NCBI RefSeq assembly: GCF_904842695.1
Contig: NZ_CAJGWQ010000001.1
Span: 434,001-498,000, forward strand
From: Gulosibacter hominis
GTDB taxonomy: Bacteria > Actinomycetota > Actinomycetes > Actinomycetales > Microbacteriaceae
DNA length: 64,000 nucleotides
Direction of reading: 5' to 3'
Of this stretch, positions 1 to 7,674 are shown piece after piece. A program made the translations under genes and the position numbers. The notes beneath the pieces were generated by a model. That model worked only from the letters and a program-made list of their open reading frames with translations, ran no database searches and had not been told where the DNA came from. Every line of letters begins with the position of its first letter. The first letter of the stretch is position 1.

Positions 1-79
1 ACCTGTCGGCCGCGCGCGGGCGCATCCCGTCGTAGCGATTGCCGCAGGGATGTCCAGCTAAGTCGAACTACCGCACCCA

Positions 80-1270
80 TTAGCCGAACGAAATTTCTAG
101 CCAGTCGAGCCCGGTGCTCTGTTCGGGGCCCCGCACCAGGCTGCGGAAGCGTTCCTCGAGCGTGATACCGTCACGCACCTCATCCACAGTGCCCTCGGCG
201 AGCACCTCACCGCCGGCGATGACCACGACGTGGTCACAGGTGCGCTGCACGAGGTCCATCGAGTGGCTCGACAGCAGCACGGTGCCGCCGCGGTCGGCGT
301 AGTCGATGAGCACGTCGATGAGCACACCGGCCGAAACCGGGTCGATGGTTTCAAACGGCTCGTCGAGCACCAGCAGCTGCGGCGAATGAATGAGCGTGGC
401 TGCCAGCGCGAGCTTTTTGCGCATCCCCGCCGAATAGTCGGTCACCAACCGGTTGGCGCTGGAACGCAACTCAAACTGTTCGATGAGCGCGTCGGTGCGC
501 TCAAGTGTTTGCGCGCGGTTAAGCCCGCGAATCGAACCAACATAGGCGAGATATTGGGCACCGGTGAGGTGTTCAAACATGCGCAGTCGATCGGGCAGCA
601 CACCGATACGCCCTGCGGCTTCGCGTCGCGATTTCCACACGTCGACACCGGCAACCGTCACCGTACCCTTCGACGGCGGCAACAGTCCCGAGATGATGTT
701 GAGCAGGGTGGTTTTACCGGCGCCGTTTGGACCAACAAGGCCCGAAAAAGAGCCCTGCCGAACGCCGTAGCTCACTTCGCTGAGTGCTCGTTTCGCGCCG
801 AACGACTTACTGACGTCGTTAATCTGCAGGATGGTGTCACCGTAGTCACGTTCGGCCGCCGCGGTTTGCATCGCCACCGGGGTCATCGTGGCGAGCCCCT
901 CGGCGGTTTGTTTGCCCAAACGCAGATCGCGTGGCTGAGCGGAAGGCGCTCCGGCGCTGTTGTTCGGTTCGTTTTCCGCAGCCGCCTGGTTCACACCGAG
1001 CGAACCAGTTTCGCGGGGCGACTCGGCCTCGACGGTGTCTACTTGGGCGGGTTCAACCCAGTTGACCACGGTCCACTCAGACTCTTGTCCGACCGCATCG
1101 AACTCGGCTGTTTCAAGCGTTACTGCCGGGTCGGGCCGCGAAGTGTTTGCGTCATCGCCCACAGTTATGGCCGCCACCAGGTTGAACGGGGCACTACCAG
1201 CCGGCGCGGCAGCTGTTTCAGCGTCACCGCGCGATGTATCTTCGGCTGCGTTTTCGTTCTCAGTGGTCAC
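80..1270 (-). CDS. ABC transporter ATP-binding protein (ABC-2 exporter class)
   Basis: Cytoplasmic ATPase subunit of an ABC transporter, most like the single-domain ATPases that pair with ABC-2 membrane proteins. It has Walker A (GPNGAGKTT), signature YSAGMRKKL, Walker B LLVLDEP and the H-loop region (LLSSHS). The ABC domain is preceded by about 150 residues of acidic, Ala/Glu/Thr-rich, probably disordered sequence, which is unusual for the family. The start is uncertain: I chose GTG at 1270 (VTTENENA), but a GTG at 1309 adds 13 residues and neither has a clear ribosome binding site. No permease gene follows inside the window; one could lie before position 1. The nitrilase-like gene lies 73+ bases upstream on the same strand. 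Substrate unknown. Confidence 0.85.
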   Translation of the reverse strand: MTTENENAAEDTSRGDAETAAAPAGSAPFNLVAAITVGDDANTSRPDPAVTLETAEFDAVGQESEWTVVNWVEPAQVDTVEAESPRETGSLGVNQAAAENEPNNSAGAPSAQPRDLRLGKQTAEGLATMTPVAMQTAAAERDYGDTILQINDVSKSFGAKRALSEVSYGVRQGSFSGLVGPNGAGKTTLLNIISGLLPPSKGTVTVAGVDVWKSRREAAGRIGVLPDRLRMFEHLTGAQYLAYVGSIRGLNRAQTLERTDALIEQFELRSSANRLVTDYSAGMRKKLALAATLIHSPQLLVLDEPFETIDPVSAGVLIDVLIDYADRGGTVLLSSHSMDLVQRTCDHVVVIAGGEVLAEGTVDEVRDGITLEERFRSLVRGPEQSTGLDWLEISFG

Positions 1271-1381
1271 CCAACCCAGGCTAGCAAGAGACAGTGGCTG
1301 AATGAGCACAGTCGGCTAACTGTGCATCAGTATGCTCGACTATCTCGGGCGCAAATTAGCGCGCTGGGCTTGGGATCCGTT

Positions 1382-2200
1382 TCACTTGGCGGTATCAAGC
1401 GCGGTGACCGCATATTTGCGCAGGCTCAGGGCCGGATTTGTTCGACGCACCTCGTCGATCTCATCGGGCTCGATCCAGCCCACCGCAACACCCTGCTCAA
1501 CACCGACCTTGGCGGTCACCACACCCCTCGCGTCGATGATGCACGAGTGACCAACGGCGACCGGTGGAGCGTGGTCGGCAGCCGCCACTGCCACCGTGTT
1601 TTCGATGGCGCGCGCCCGCAGCAGCGTCTGCCAGTGATGTTCTTTCAACGGACCACGCACCCACTCGGCCGGAATCACCAGCACCTGCGCCCCCGCATCC
1701 ACAAGCCGCCGGCTCACCTCCGGGAATCGCAGGTCGTAGCAGGTCTGCAAGCCAAATCGCATCCCATCAATTTCAAAAGTGGCCGGTGCATCAAGTGGGT
1801 CGCCCGCCTGCAGCCAGTCGCTCTCGGTGGTGCCGAAAGCGTCATACAGGTGCAGTTTGCGGCTCTTGGCGAGCATCCGCCCCTCACCCACCGCGACCAC
1901 CGCGTTGTACGGCTTTTCGGCATCGGTGGTGCGCTCGAGCATCCCGGCCACAATCACGATGCCGAGATCGTTGGCGATTTCGGTGAGCGCACTCACAAAA
2001 CTGCCGTCGTCGGGTTCAGCAACCTCCCCCATCCAGGCACCAAGCTGAGCCGTGAACGCCTGTGAATATTCCGGAAACACCACCACGCGCGCGCCTCGCT
2101 GGGCTGCCAGCGCCGCATACGAACTCATTGTTTCGAGGTTCGCCTCGCGGTCGAGCGAGGGGTTGAACTGGACAACTGCAACGGCGATTGGAGAAAGCAT
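1382..2200 (-). CDS. Carbon-nitrogen hydrolase (nitrilase superfamily)
   Basis: Predicted amidase/omega-amidase-type hydrolase of 272 residues, a normal length for single-domain members. The Glu-Lys-Cys catalytic triad is visible: E44 in VFPEYS, K115 in SRKLHLYD and C154 in QTCYDLRFPE. The TCYDLRFPE motif resembles the branch that includes omega-amidase Nit2 and deaminated-glutathione amidase Nit1, so a metabolite-repair role is possible but not proven. The ATG start gives the usual N-terminus leading directly into the first beta strand (IAVAVVQFNP). It is divergent from the Asp-rich protein gene and 72-110 bases upstream of the ABC ATPase gene on the same strand, so the two may be cotranscribed. 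Confidence 0.9.
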   Translation of the reverse strand: MLSPIAVAVVQFNPSLDREANLETMSSYAALAAQRGARVVVFPEYSQAFTAQLGAWMGEVAEPDDGSFVSALTEIANDLGIVIVAGMLERTTDAEKPYNAVVAVGEGRMLAKSRKLHLYDAFGTTESDWLQAGDPLDAPATFEIDGMRFGLQTCYDLRFPEVSRRLVDAGAQVLVIPAEWVRGPLKEHHWQTLLRARAIENTVAVAAADHAPPVAVGHSCIIDARGVVTAKVGVEQGVAVGWIEPDEIDEVRRTNPALSLRKYAVTALDTAK

Positions 2201-2335
2201 GTCGCCATGCTACGGCTCGCTTCCTCCGACACTCCAGAATGTTGTGCCCGGTTCAGTGGCGTCGGGCTCGTGAACGGGGTAGTTTCGAGATAATTAGTGA
2301 GCAGCGAGCACACTACCAACCAAGGAGCAACCGAG

Positions 2336-2677
2336 ATGCCAAAGTACGCGGTGATGATGCGATACGAGGTCGTATCGGCACTGATCGTTGACGCCGACTC
2401 TGAAGACGAAGCCGAGCAGATCGCGACCGATTTCGAGGCTGCTGTTCACGATGCCGCCAATGATGACGGCCCGGTAACCCTCGAGGCCCGCATCTGGGGC
2501 AACGGCGATGTCGATATCGAAGCCGCCGACGACGAAGACGACGCCCAAGAGCGCATCGACTCGTGGATCGACACTATCGACTGGGATGAAGACGACGACT
2601 ACGACGACTACGACGAAGACGAAGATGATGACGACTACGACGACTTCGACGAGGATGACGAAGACGACGAAGACTAG
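2336..2677 (+). CDS. Small highly acidic protein with poly-Asp tail
   Basis: A 113-residue protein of unknown function. The first ~75 residues look folded (MPKYAVMMRYEVV, alternating beta/alpha pattern) and the last ~35 residues are almost entirely Asp, Glu and Tyr. The ATG at 2336 is preceded by AAGGAG (2322-2327) at good spacing; an upstream in-frame GTG is less likely. The acidic tail is encoded by repeated GAC/GAT/GAA codons, so it could vary in length by slippage. It stands alone, divergent from the nitrilase gene and convergent with the ABC importer. I do not recognise the family; a role in binding cations or basic proteins would be speculation. Confidence 0.75.
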   Translation: MPKYAVMMRYEVVSALIVDADSEDEAEQIATDFEAAVHDAANDDGPVTLEARIWGNGDVDIEAADDEDDAQERIDSWIDTIDWDEDDDYDDYDEDEDDDDYDDFDEDDEDDED

Positions 2678-2719
2678 TTGGATGCGCGCGGACCACTAAT
2701 GCACTCGCGCGCAAAACTA

Positions 2720-2758
2720 CCGGTGGCCGCCAAACTCGTTTGAGTGGGCGGCCACCGG
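2720..2758. terminator. Hairpin between convergent genes
   Basis: CCGGTGGCCGCC at 2720-2731 pairs with GGCGGCCACCGG at 2747-2758, a perfect 12-bp stem. It lies between the convergent acidic-protein gene and the ABC importer ATPase gene and probably ends transcription from the left. There is no strong T-run on the plus strand. Confidence 0.6.
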
Positions 2759-2766
2759 CGCTTTGT

Positions 2767-2834
2767 CTGCGATGCAGTGCCCCTACAAAAGCCTGCGATG
2801 CAGTGCACCTAAGCGGGCAGTGCGCTACAAAAGC
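2767..2834. repeat. Short imperfect tandem duplication
   Basis: CTGCGATGCAGTGC occurs at 2767-2780 and 2793-2806, and CTACAAAAGC at 2783-2792 and 2825-2834. This is a local duplication in the gap between the terminator and the importer ATPase stop codon. No function is apparent. Confidence 0.6.
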
Positions 2835-2843
2835 AGGGTGCGC

Positions 2844-3635
2844 CTACGAGAGCATGGTCTTGTCGTCGACCACCGCCCCCTTGATCGAGGCAAAGCGTTC
2901 GAGCAGATCCTCGACGGTGGTCTTGGCCTTTTGCTCCTCATCAACTTCGTAGATGATCTGGCCCTCGTGCATCATGATCAGCCGGTTGCCGAGTTCGAGC
3001 GCCTGCGACATATTGTGCGTGACCATGAGCGTCGTGAGCTTCTCACTCTCGACGACTTTCTGGGTGAGTTTGGTCACATGCTCGGCGCGCGCGGGGTCGA
3101 GCGCTGCAGTGTGCTCATCCAGTAGCAGGATCGCCGGCTGCGTGAACCCGGCCATGAGCAGCGACAGGGCCTGCCGCTGACCGCCCGACAGCAACCCGAC
3201 TTTGCTGGTCAGCCGGTCTTCAAGGCCGAGGTCAAGCTGCGCGAGCTCTTCGCGGAACCGCTCCCGACGCACGTGGTTAACCCCCAGCGCCAGCCCGCGA
3301 GACTTACCACGCAAAAGCGCCAGCGACAGGTTCTGCTCAATGGTGAGATCAGGGGCGGTTCCAGCCATCGGGTCTTGGAACACCCGACCGATGTATTTTG
3401 CGCGGCGGTAGTCGGGCATCCGACGCACCGATTTACCGTCGATGAGAATATCGCCGCTGTCCATCGGCAACCGGCCCGAAACCGCGTTGAGCAGGGTCGA
3501 TTTACCGGCGCCGTTCGAGCCAATCACCGTTACGAAATCACCGTCTTTGAGATGGAGGCTGAGGTTTCGCAGGGCTCGTTTTTCGTTGACCGTGCCGGGG
3601 AAGAAGGTTTTTGAAATGGATTGCACGTTCAGCAT
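2844..3635 (-). CDS. ABC importer ATP-binding protein (TrpX-class system)
   Basis: ATPase of a three-gene ABC importer with the two genes upstream of it. Walker A is GSNGAGKST (around residues 39-47), the signature is LSGGQRQ and Walker B is LLLDEHTAALDP; the His after the Walker B Glu is typical of the ATPases that go with ABC_sub_bind (PF04392) binding proteins. Length 263 residues is normal. The start codon lies 3 bases after the permease stop, so translation is coupled. The class includes importers reported for tryptophan/tyrosine or other small solutes, but the substrate cannot be read from this subunit. Its own terminator, if any, is the hairpin at 2720-2758. Confidence 0.92.
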   Translation of the reverse strand: MLNVQSISKTFFPGTVNEKRALRNLSLHLKDGDFVTVIGSNGAGKSTLLNAVSGRLPMDSGDILIDGKSVRRMPDYRRAKYIGRVFQDPMAGTAPDLTIEQNLSLALLRGKSRGLALGVNHVRRERFREELAQLDLGLEDRLTSKVGLLSGGQRQALSLLMAGFTQPAILLLDEHTAALDPARAEHVTKLTQKVVESEKLTTLMVTHNMSQALELGNRLIMMHEGQIIYEVDEEQKAKTTVEDLLERFASIKGAVVDDKTMLS

Positions 3636-3638
3636 GTC

Positions 3639-4592
3639 CTAGGCCTCCTTTGTGACGGGTTCGGCGGCTGCGACAGCGTCGGGTTTGGTGGTTTTACCCC
3701 CGGATGAGAACACCGATCGCAGCTGTTTGCCGATACCAAACCTCGGCATCAATAGGGCGAGAACCACAATGATTGCGCTCACGATCTTGGTGTCGTTGGG
3801 GTTCAGTCCCGACTGCAGGGCCAGGAAGATGATGAAGCGATACAGGATCGCACCGACGATCACACCGAGCGTGGCCTGCCACACCCAGCGGCTGCCGACG
3901 ACCACCTGGCCAAGGATGACCGAGGCAAGACCGATGAGAATCAGACCGACACCGGCCTGGATATCGGCGAAGCCGTTGTACTGCGCCACGAGCGCGCCAC
4001 CGACGGCGACGATGCCGTTTGAAAGCGCCAGACCAAGAATTTTGGTGTGGTAGGTGTTAACGCCAAATGCGCGAATCATCTGTTCGTTATTACCGGTTGC
4101 GCGCAGCGACAGACCGAGATCGGTTGCCAAGAACCAGTCGATCAACAGCTTCACCACGATCACGCCGGCAAGCAAAATGGGGATGCTCATCCAGGTGCCG
4201 AGGATGCCTGCTTCCCGCAGCGGGGTGAACATACTTTCGCTGCGCAACAGACCGAGGTTGGCGGTACCGGGCGAACCGGTTGCCAAGCCCATGATCCGCA
4301 GGTTGACCGACCACAGCGCGATCATGGTGAGAATACCGGCAAGCAGGCCGTCGATACCGCCGTAGGTGTGAAGTAGCCCGGTGATAGTCCCGGCGAGCAT
4401 CCCGGCAATGAAGGCCGCTGCGGTGGCGAGAATCGGGTTGACTTCGAGAGTGACGAGCATCCCGGCAACAGCGGCACCGGTTGTGAAGCTGCCGTCTACC
4501 GTGAGGTCGGGGAAGTTCAGCACTCGGAAGGTGAGGTACACCCCGAGTGCAACGATGGCGTAGATGATGCCGAGTTCTAGCGCACCAATCAT
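3639..4592 (-). CDS. ABC importer permease (TrpX-class system)
   Basis: Integral membrane subunit of 317 residues with about eight hydrophobic segments, of the branched-chain amino acid permease type (BPD_transp_2), matching the COG4120 permeases that accompany ABC_sub_bind proteins. The N-terminus begins at once with a membrane segment (MIGALELGIIYAIVALGVYL), and the C-terminal ~35 residues are polar and cytoplasmic. It is the middle gene of the operon: 3 bases before the ATPase gene and 87 bases after the binding-protein gene. That 87-base gap holds a strong stem-loop (see separate entry), which probably makes this subunit less abundant than the binding protein. Confidence 0.92.
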   Translation of the reverse strand: MIGALELGIIYAIVALGVYLTFRVLNFPDLTVDGSFTTGAAVAGMLVTLEVNPILATAAAFIAGMLAGTITGLLHTYGGIDGLLAGILTMIALWSVNLRIMGLATGSPGTANLGLLRSESMFTPLREAGILGTWMSIPILLAGVIVVKLLIDWFLATDLGLSLRATGNNEQMIRAFGVNTYHTKILGLALSNGIVAVGGALVAQYNGFADIQAGVGLILIGLASVILGQVVVGSRWVWQATLGVIVGAILYRFIIFLALQSGLNPNDTKIVSAIIVVLALLMPRFGIGKQLRSVFSSGGKTTKPDAVAAAEPVTKEA

Positions 4593-4616
4593 GTTGCTCG
4601 TTAGTCCTTTCGCATA

Positions 4617-4645
4617 CTGGCCGGGCCGAATTCCGGCCCGGCCAG
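4617..4645 (-). promoter_or_regulatory. Intercistronic stem-loop in importer operon
   Basis: CTGGCCGGGCCG (4617-4628) and CGGCCCGGCCAG (4634-4645) form a perfect 12-bp stem with a 5-base loop. It sits between the binding-protein gene and the permease gene, and no T-run follows on the minus strand. It therefore looks like an mRNA-stabilising or partial-attenuation hairpin of the kind that raises the binding-protein level over the membrane subunits, not a full terminator. Confidence 0.65.
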
Positions 4646-4679
4646 TACTGAGCGGGGTCGCAAGCGGTCCCGACGGGGA

Positions 4680-5687
4680 TTATTCGACGACCGTCGCGGC
4701 CCGGTCGAGCACCGCCTGCGGCAGCTCGAGGCCGACGTCGGCGGCGCCCTTCTTGTTGACCACGAGCTCGAACTCGGTGAGCTGCTCAACCGGCATCGAC
4801 TCGGGCTTTTCGCCGTCGCGCAGGATGCGGATGGCCATCTGGCCGGTCTGGTAACCAAGCTTCTCATAGTCGAGGCCGAGCGTTGCTACCGCGCCGCTTT
4901 CTTCCACCGGACCGGTGTCACCCGAGAACACGGGGATCTGTTTGCTGGTCGAGTACTGCATCACCGAGTCGATACCCGACACAATCAGGTTGTCGGTGGG
5001 CACGTAGATGGCGTCAACCTGGCCGAGCGCTTCGAGTGCGGTGGGCACCTCGCCCACCTGGGTGACGCTCTGTTCCTTGATGGTGAGGCCGTTCTTGTCG
5101 GCGGCTTCCTTGGCGAGTTTTACCTGCACTTCGGAGTTCACCTCACCCGACGAGTAGACGATGCCGACGGTCTTGGCTTCGGGCACAATCTCCTTGATCA
5201 GCGCGATCTGGTCGGCAACCGGGTTGAGGTCGTTAGTGCCGGTGACGTTGCCACCGGGCGCTTCAGCGCTGTCAACGAGGTCGGCAGCCACCGGGTCGGT
5301 CACCGCGGTGAACAGCACCGGGCGATCGGGGATCGCGGTGGCGGCAGCCTGCGCGGCCGGGGTGGCGATCGCGAGCACGAGATCGATGCTCGAGTCGCTG
5401 GCAAAGCCCTGCGCAATGGTCACCGCAGTGGGCTGCTCACCGTTTGCGTTCTGCTCAACCCATTCAACGTTGATGCCCTCGTCTTCAAAGGCTTTTTTGA
5501 AACCGGTGGCGGCTGCGTCGAGGGCCGGGTGCTGCACGAGCTGCGAGATACCGATGCGATAGCTCTCGCCTTCGCCTCCCGCGGCGTCGGTTCCACCGTC
5601 GCTGCCAGCTCCACCCGCACAGCCGCTGAGCGCGAGCACCGCCGCACCCACCGCGGCAATGGGTGCCATGAACTTACGAATACGCAT
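4680..5687 (-). CDS. ABC importer substrate-binding lipoprotein (ABC_sub_bind family)
   Basis: Extracytoplasmic binding protein of 335 residues, tethered as a lipoprotein: the signal peptide ends in LSGC with Cys at residue 23, followed by a Gly/Ser/Asp-rich linker. The mature part matches the ABC_sub_bind/TrpX family (YRIGISQLVQHPALDAA near the start, VTGTNDLNPVADQIALIKE in the middle). The ATG is preceded by GAAGGAG at 5-6 bases. It is the first gene of the importer operon and is divergent from the Lrp/AsnC regulator across 167 bp, suggesting amino-acid or related regulation. The ligand is not determinable here; aromatic amino acids are one possibility from characterised relatives. Confidence 0.92.
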   Translation of the reverse strand: MRIRKFMAPIAAVGAAVLALSGCAGGAGSDGGTDAAGGEGESYRIGISQLVQHPALDAAATGFKKAFEDEGINVEWVEQNANGEQPTAVTIAQGFASDSSIDLVLAIATPAAQAAATAIPDRPVLFTAVTDPVAADLVDSAEAPGGNVTGTNDLNPVADQIALIKEIVPEAKTVGIVYSSGEVNSEVQVKLAKEAADKNGLTIKEQSVTQVGEVPTALEALGQVDAIYVPTDNLIVSGIDSVMQYSTSKQIPVFSGDTGPVEESGAVATLGLDYEKLGYQTGQMAIRILRDGEKPESMPVEQLTEFELVVNKKGAADVGLELPQAVLDRAATVVE

Positions 5688-5798
5688 GAGTGACTCCTTC
5701 GTCTACTCGACTGAAATTGCGAACTACCCGTTTTCACTACTGCTCACTCAACATGTGAATGATGTTCGTGCCAAAAACTTATCACTCTGTTGAGGAAA

Positions 5799-5836
5799 GT
5801 CGAAGTTTGCGAGTAAATTTGTTCACTAATTTCGAC
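5799..5836. promoter_or_regulatory. Candidate Lrp-type operator
   Basis: GTCGAA (5799-5804) and TTCGAC (5831-5836) are inverted arms around a 26-base A/T-rich centre, just before the Lrp/AsnC start codon and in the region shared with the divergent importer operon. Lrp-family proteins bind A/T-rich imperfect palindromes and often regulate themselves and a divergent neighbour. This assignment is inference. Confidence 0.35.
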
Positions 5837-5854
5837 AGGCAGGTGCAAGGACGC

Positions 5855-6358
5855 ATGGACCGACTCGATTATCAGATTGTTGAGCTGCTCGACCGCAAGC
5901 CGGGAACGAGCGTGGTGCAGATTGCCCGCGAGCTCGGTGTGGCCCGGCCCACCGTGCAGTCGCGGCTCACGCGCATGCGCAAAGACGGCGTACTGATTGA
6001 TATTTTGCCACGACTTGACACCACCGCGCTCGGTTTTCCGGTGACGGCGCTCACCACACTGCAAATTGATCAGCGCGTTGGCATCGAGCATTTGGATCGC
6101 GAGTTGCTGCAGGTTCCCGAGGTCATTGATGCCGTTACGGTGGCCGGTGATTGGGATGTGTTGGTGCGTGTGGTTGCGCGCTCAAACGCCGACCTGCAGC
6201 GAGTGATCGACCGCATCGCGAGTATCGAGGCGGTGACGCGCACCTCGACCTCAGTGCAGATGCAGCGCATTGCCCACGATCGCATCCTGCCGCTTTTTGA
6301 GGCGGCCACCGCCGAGACATCTGATACCGCACCCCGTTTGAAGGCGGTTGACTGCTAA
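5855..6358 (+). CDS. Lrp/AsnC family transcriptional regulator
   Basis: A 167-residue regulator with an N-terminal winged helix-turn-helix (MDRLDYQIVELLDRKPG, then IARELGVARPTVQSRLTRM) and a C-terminal RAM/ligand-binding domain (VIDAVTVAGDWDVLVRVVAR). The ATG at 5855 has AAGGA just upstream and gives the standard Lrp N-terminus; a longer reading from 5759 would add 32 residues covering the promoter. It is divergent from the ABC importer and is a natural candidate to control it in response to an amino acid. A short inverted repeat at 5799-5836 could be its operator. Confidence 0.88.
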   Translation: MDRLDYQIVELLDRKPGTSVVQIARELGVARPTVQSRLTRMRKDGVLIDILPRLDTTALGFPVTALTTLQIDQRVGIEHLDRELLQVPEVIDAVTVAGDWDVLVRVVARSNADLQRVIDRIASIEAVTRTSTSVQMQRIAHDRILPLFEAATAETSDTAPRLKAVDC

Positions 6359-6398
6359 ACGCCCGTGACCGGCGCCGAGCTGTGGCAAAGTTGGGAGC

Positions 6399-6920
6399 AT
6401 GGTTGCTGTTCCCGAACCGCGCTGGCTCTCCCGTGAAGAACGCGGAGCCTGGATGCGCCTGCAGGCAGTCTTGCAGCTGCTGCCCGCAGCACTTGACTCG
6501 CAGCTGCGCCACGATGCCCAGTTCACCCATGTCGAGTACTACGCACTCGCCATGCTTTCGGATGCACCCGATCAGCAATTGCAGATGAAAGAGCTGGCCG
6601 GGCACACCAACTCGTCACTCCCCCGACTTTCGCGAGTGATTAGCGGCCTCGAAAGCGAAGGCTACGTCGAACGCATCCCCAATAGCCGGGATGCTCGAGC
6701 AACCGATGTGCAACTCACGCCGAAAGGTCGGGAGGCGCTCACGCTGGCCGCACCCGGCCACGTCAACAAGGTGCGCGAAACTGTTTTTGATCCGATTTCG
6801 GCCGGCGATGTGGCCTCGCTGGTGCGCATCTGCGATGCCTGGCTGGACGTGCTTGACCCCAACCAAACCATGAGCCGCGACCCCGACCACTTGCCGGGGC
6901 ATCCCCGCGACCACGATTAG
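6399..6920 (+). CDS. MarR family transcriptional regulator
   Basis: A 173-residue winged-helix regulator of the MarR family: the DNA-binding region reads LQMKELAGHTNSSLPRLSRV followed by the wing (LESEGYVERIPNSRDARATDVQLTPKG, conserved D-R pair), flanked by dimerisation helices. It follows the Lrp gene on the same strand after a 40-base gap. The ATG has GGGAG immediately before it, at tight spacing. The target is unknown; no divergent efflux gene is adjacent, and it is convergent with the CsoR-like gene. Confidence 0.88.
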   Translation: MVAVPEPRWLSREERGAWMRLQAVLQLLPAALDSQLRHDAQFTHVEYYALAMLSDAPDQQLQMKELAGHTNSSLPRLSRVISGLESEGYVERIPNSRDARATDVQLTPKGREALTLAAPGHVNKVRETVFDPISAGDVASLVRICDAWLDVLDPNQTMSRDPDHLPGHPRDHD

Positions 6921-6940
6921 CCGCCCAGCTCGGCCGGCGG

Positions 6941-7210
6941 TTATGCGAGCGACAAAAAAAGTTTTTCGAGCTCTTCGGCGGTGAGCTCGGTCTCGCCTTC
7001 ACCTGCCACGCATTCGCGCATCGAATTGGCAATAATCACGTATCCGGCCCGGTCGATGGCTTTTGACACTGCGGCCAGCTGAGTCACAACGTCCCGACAG
7101 CTCTCGCCGCGCTCAACCGCAGCAGTGACAGCGGCGAGCTGCCCCTGCGCGCGACGCAACCGGTTCACCACTTTGCGCCGCGCCGCTTCCTGCGCCTGCA
7201 CATCAGTCAT
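6941..7210 (-). CDS. CsoR/FrmR family regulator lacking the metal-site histidine
   Basis: An 89-residue all-helical repressor of the DUF156 (CsoR/RcnR/FrmR/CstR) family, recognisable from RRKVVNRLRRAQGQL and ESCRDVVTQLAAV. In copper-sensing CsoR the ligands are Cys, His and Cys. Here C38 and C67 are present at the family spacing (29 residues), but the position equivalent to the His carries Ser63 (Asn62 beside it). A Cys-Cys pair without His is the arrangement of persulfide-sensing CstR, so sulfur or electrophile sensing is more likely than copper sensing; this is inference. It is downstream of the small zinc-ribbon gene, and a G-tract palindrome typical of this family lies in the promoter ahead of both. 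Confidence 0.88.
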   Translation of the reverse strand: MTDVQAQEAARRKVVNRLRRAQGQLAAVTAAVERGESCRDVVTQLAAVSKAIDRAGYVIIANSMRECVAGEGETELTAEELEKLFLSLA

Positions 7211-7245
7211 CTCGTCCCCCTATCGAATACCAGAGGATGCAAACA

Positions 7246-7431
7246 CTAGCGTCCGAAAAGTCGCGCAAAAAACCCCGGGCGCTCTTGGCGGGCGGCAGCG
7301 CGTTCAGCATCGCTGTGCTCGCCCGAGCACCAGTTGCCGGCGGGAACTGCAGCTCGCACCATTTCAACGTGCTGACCACAGCCAGCCCAGGTGGTTTTGC
7401 CGCACACCCTACAGGTCACCGGTCGACACAT
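7246..7431 (-). CDS. Small Cys-rich zinc-ribbon-like protein
   Basis: A 61-residue protein with CRPVTCRVCGKTTWAGCG at its N-terminus, a likely zinc-binding knuckle built from CxxC plus CxxH-type residues (GCGQHVEMV), and a basic Arg/Phe C-terminus (PGFFARLFGR). The ATG at 7431 follows AAAAGGAAA at 5-6 bases; a GTG one codon earlier is also possible. Similar short proteins are common and unnamed in actinobacteria. It is the first gene of a two-gene operon with the CsoR-like regulator, under a promoter that carries a CsoR-type operator. Its job is unknown; the context suggests thiol, sulfur or metal stress. Confidence 0.75.
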   Translation of the reverse strand: MCRPVTCRVCGKTTWAGCGQHVEMVRAAVPAGNWCSGEHSDAERAAARQERPGFFARLFGR

Positions 7432-7467
7432 CACATTTCCTTTTCATCGCATCCAAAACGTCTCGCA

Positions 7468-7496
7468 ATAATACCCCACGGGGTATCTGGATGCAA
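7468..7496 (-). promoter_or_regulatory. Promoter with CsoR-family operator in the spacer
   Basis: On the minus strand TTGCAT (7491-7496) and TATTAT (7468-7473) are separated by exactly 17 bases, a good sigma70-type promoter. The palindrome ATACCCCACGGGGTAT (7471-7486) fills the spacer and overlaps the -10 box. Inverted C/G tracts flanked by AT are the recognised operator form for CsoR/FrmR/CstR repressors. The arrangement predicts repression of the zinc-ribbon/regulator operon by its own second gene product. Confidence 0.82.
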
Positions 7497-7674
7497 TTCA
7501 GCCAGTTCGCGTCGCGCACCCAGTAGTCGACCCAGCTGCGAATGACACATCCGCACGATCGGATCCAATAAATGAATGCTGATCAATTTCACTCCGTGTA
7601 AATAGCACTGCAGAAACGTGCAAAAATAAAAGGATTCTGATTCCACCTTCCACGTACAGCGAGGTACTGTCCCG

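Noticed and set aside
1-79. Sequence before the first gene
   Set aside because: Too short to judge; no coding or RNA feature seen.
230-2065. Long plus-strand reading frame of 611 codons
   Set aside because: It lies antisense to the ABC ATPase and nitrilase genes, has a His/Arg-rich composition with no family pattern, and is a codon-bias shadow.
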